NCBI GenBank assembly: GCA_025594325.1
Contig: JANHCV010000014.1
Location: 124,001 to 188,000, forward strand
Length of the DNA stretch: 64,000 bases
DNA from: Blastocladiella emersonii ATCC 22665
Lineage: Eukaryota; Blastocladiomycota; Blastocladiomycetes; Blastocladiales; Blastocladiaceae
Direction of reading: 5' to 3'
Shown piece after piece: positions 63,223 through 64,000 of the stretch. Numbering within the stretch: position 1 is the stretch's first letter; each line of letters starts with the position of its first letter. Below the pieces are notes generated by a model. The model was given only the letters and a program-made list of their open reading frames with translations, had not been told where the DNA came from and ran no database searches. The translations under genes were made by a program, and so were the position numbers.

Positions 63223-63915
63223 TCATGGTTTCGTACTCACCTGCTGCTCCGCCCCACGCTCGGCCTGCGACGCCGCTGCCGACACGCCCTGCAGCGCCGA
63301 GCTGAGGATCGCCTTCTTGGCTACCCGCACATGGATCGCCGACGACTGCCGCACGTCCATCTCGGGCTCCAGGTCCTCGTTCTCGTAGTCGAGCTCGTCC
63401 GCCAGCCGCACCGTGTCCGTCGTCACCTCGAGCGTGGCCGCGCCCAGGTACTGCTCCTGCAGCATCGTCGCGACGAGCGCCGCCCGCTCAATCGCCTTGC
63501 CGAGGCCGTGGATCACCACAAAGTTTTCTCTAAACACGTCGTGGTGGTGTGGGTGTGCCGTTGATGGGCGTTGAGTATAGCAGCGTACCCTTGCGTGTCG
63601 AGCATCTTGCGCGCGCGGGCGAGGTACGCGCGGACCGGCGTCGTCTTGTCCGTCGTCACGTAAATGTCAATCGGCGACGGCGACGCGCGCACCGGGTTCT
63701 TCTTGACGCGTTTGTCTACACAGTTCGGAGTTGTCGGTGGGGGGGGGGCTTTCGAGGGGGTAATGGGTGTCCTGAGACGCACGCTTCTCGTTGGCGTGCT
63801 CTGGCCGCGCTCGCTTCGGTGGCCGTTCCCGCTTCGACTGTTTGGCGGACTCTGTCTTCGGTTCGGCTGCATCCGCCGAGCGAGTTGCACGTGGTGGCAT
63901 CGTTGTCTGCTTCAT
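63223..63915 (-). pseudogene. POP7: POP7 right-arm copy, frameshifted in a homopolymer
   Basis: Start ATG 63915-63913, intron 63,588-63,530, exon 2 63,529-63,223: the same structure as the intact left copy. The run at 63,729-63,738 has ten G (C on the coding strand) where the left copy has nine. From the ATG the frame therefore goes out after 'HYPLESPPP' and stops about 25 codons later, before the Alba core. Apart from that base the copy is identical. It is either a young null allele or a homopolymer-length error in the sequence. Confidence 0.75.
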
Positions 63916-64000
63916 GGAGGGTCGAGGGGTAGAGTGGCAGGGTCTTTGAGCGCGACTGACGAGCTGAGCTGGGGCAAACCGGCCGGTCCGGTCACCCGGA

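Larger units (their letters stand above)
51241..64000 (-). repeat. Giant inverted repeat, right arm (at least 12,760 bp, cut by window end)
   Basis: Reverse complement of 28,810-41,568. It starts at the AG of an intron acceptor (51,241-51,242) and is still matching at the last base of the window. It carries the same genes in mirror order: the decayed unknown gene, the PHO84-like transporter, the regulatory region, the ACC pseudogene and POP7. The spacer between the arms is 9,672 bp. Confidence 0.97.

Noticed and set aside
28810-64000. Inverted arms as terminal repeats of a giant DNA transposon
   Set aside because: No transposase, integrase or reverse-transcriptase motif seen in arms or spacer, and the arms carry ordinary host genes. 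The outer ends are not visible, so it cannot be fully excluded.

Overview
The window is fungal nuclear DNA: GC-rich, dense genes on both strands, introns of roughly 50-115 nt that often start GTAC/GTAT and end TGTAG, and clear fungal housekeeping genes (replication factor C large subunit, RNase P/MRP subunit POP7, PHO84-type phosphate transporter, eukaryotic acetyl-CoA carboxylase). The F-box proteins whose repeats end in W-W-x-x-S-G-L remind me of families expanded in zoosporic fungi such as Blastocladiomycota. That is an impression only; the sequence does not fix the genus.

Positions 1-28.8 kb are ordinary single-copy DNA with local gene families. They hold a diverged F-box-like family (about 1-1064, 5607-7860, 8095-10334 and 25554-28212, of which only the second is fully intact), a cytochrome-b5-reductase-like gene, a 940-aa membrane protein, RFC1, an FCP-type phosphatase-domain protein, a rolling-stone-like membrane protein, a tandem cluster of four LAPTM-like small membrane proteins (18.7-23.0 kb), and the 3' two-thirds of a phosphoglucomutase gene without its catalytic-serine exon. 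A composite motif (TCACATGAT, exactly 5 nt, GACGCGTC) recurs upstream of five genes.

From 28,810 to the window end the layout is a giant inverted repeat. The left arm (28,810-41,568) reappears reverse-complemented at 51,241-64,000, around a 9.67-kb spacer. Both arms carry POP7, a degenerate acetyl-CoA carboxylase pseudogene, a long regulatory region, a PHO84-like phosphate transporter and a decayed unknown gene. The only differences I found are one extra base in a poly-C/G run, which breaks the right POP7 copy, and five transitions packed into the innermost 75 bp. The right arm runs off the window, so its full length is unknown.

The spacer holds a 12-bp minisatellite that encodes an AYAH-repeat tail behind a signal-peptide-like start, two F-box/ankyrin-like genes (one frameshifted), a third 436-bp fragment of the transporter gene, an alanine-rich hypothetical protein, and a 3-kb decayed gene with about ten short introns and repeated exon heads. 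The functional consequence most easily inferred is a doubled dose of an intact phosphate transporter, next to duplicated debris. The recency and physical reality of the palindrome are the main open questions.
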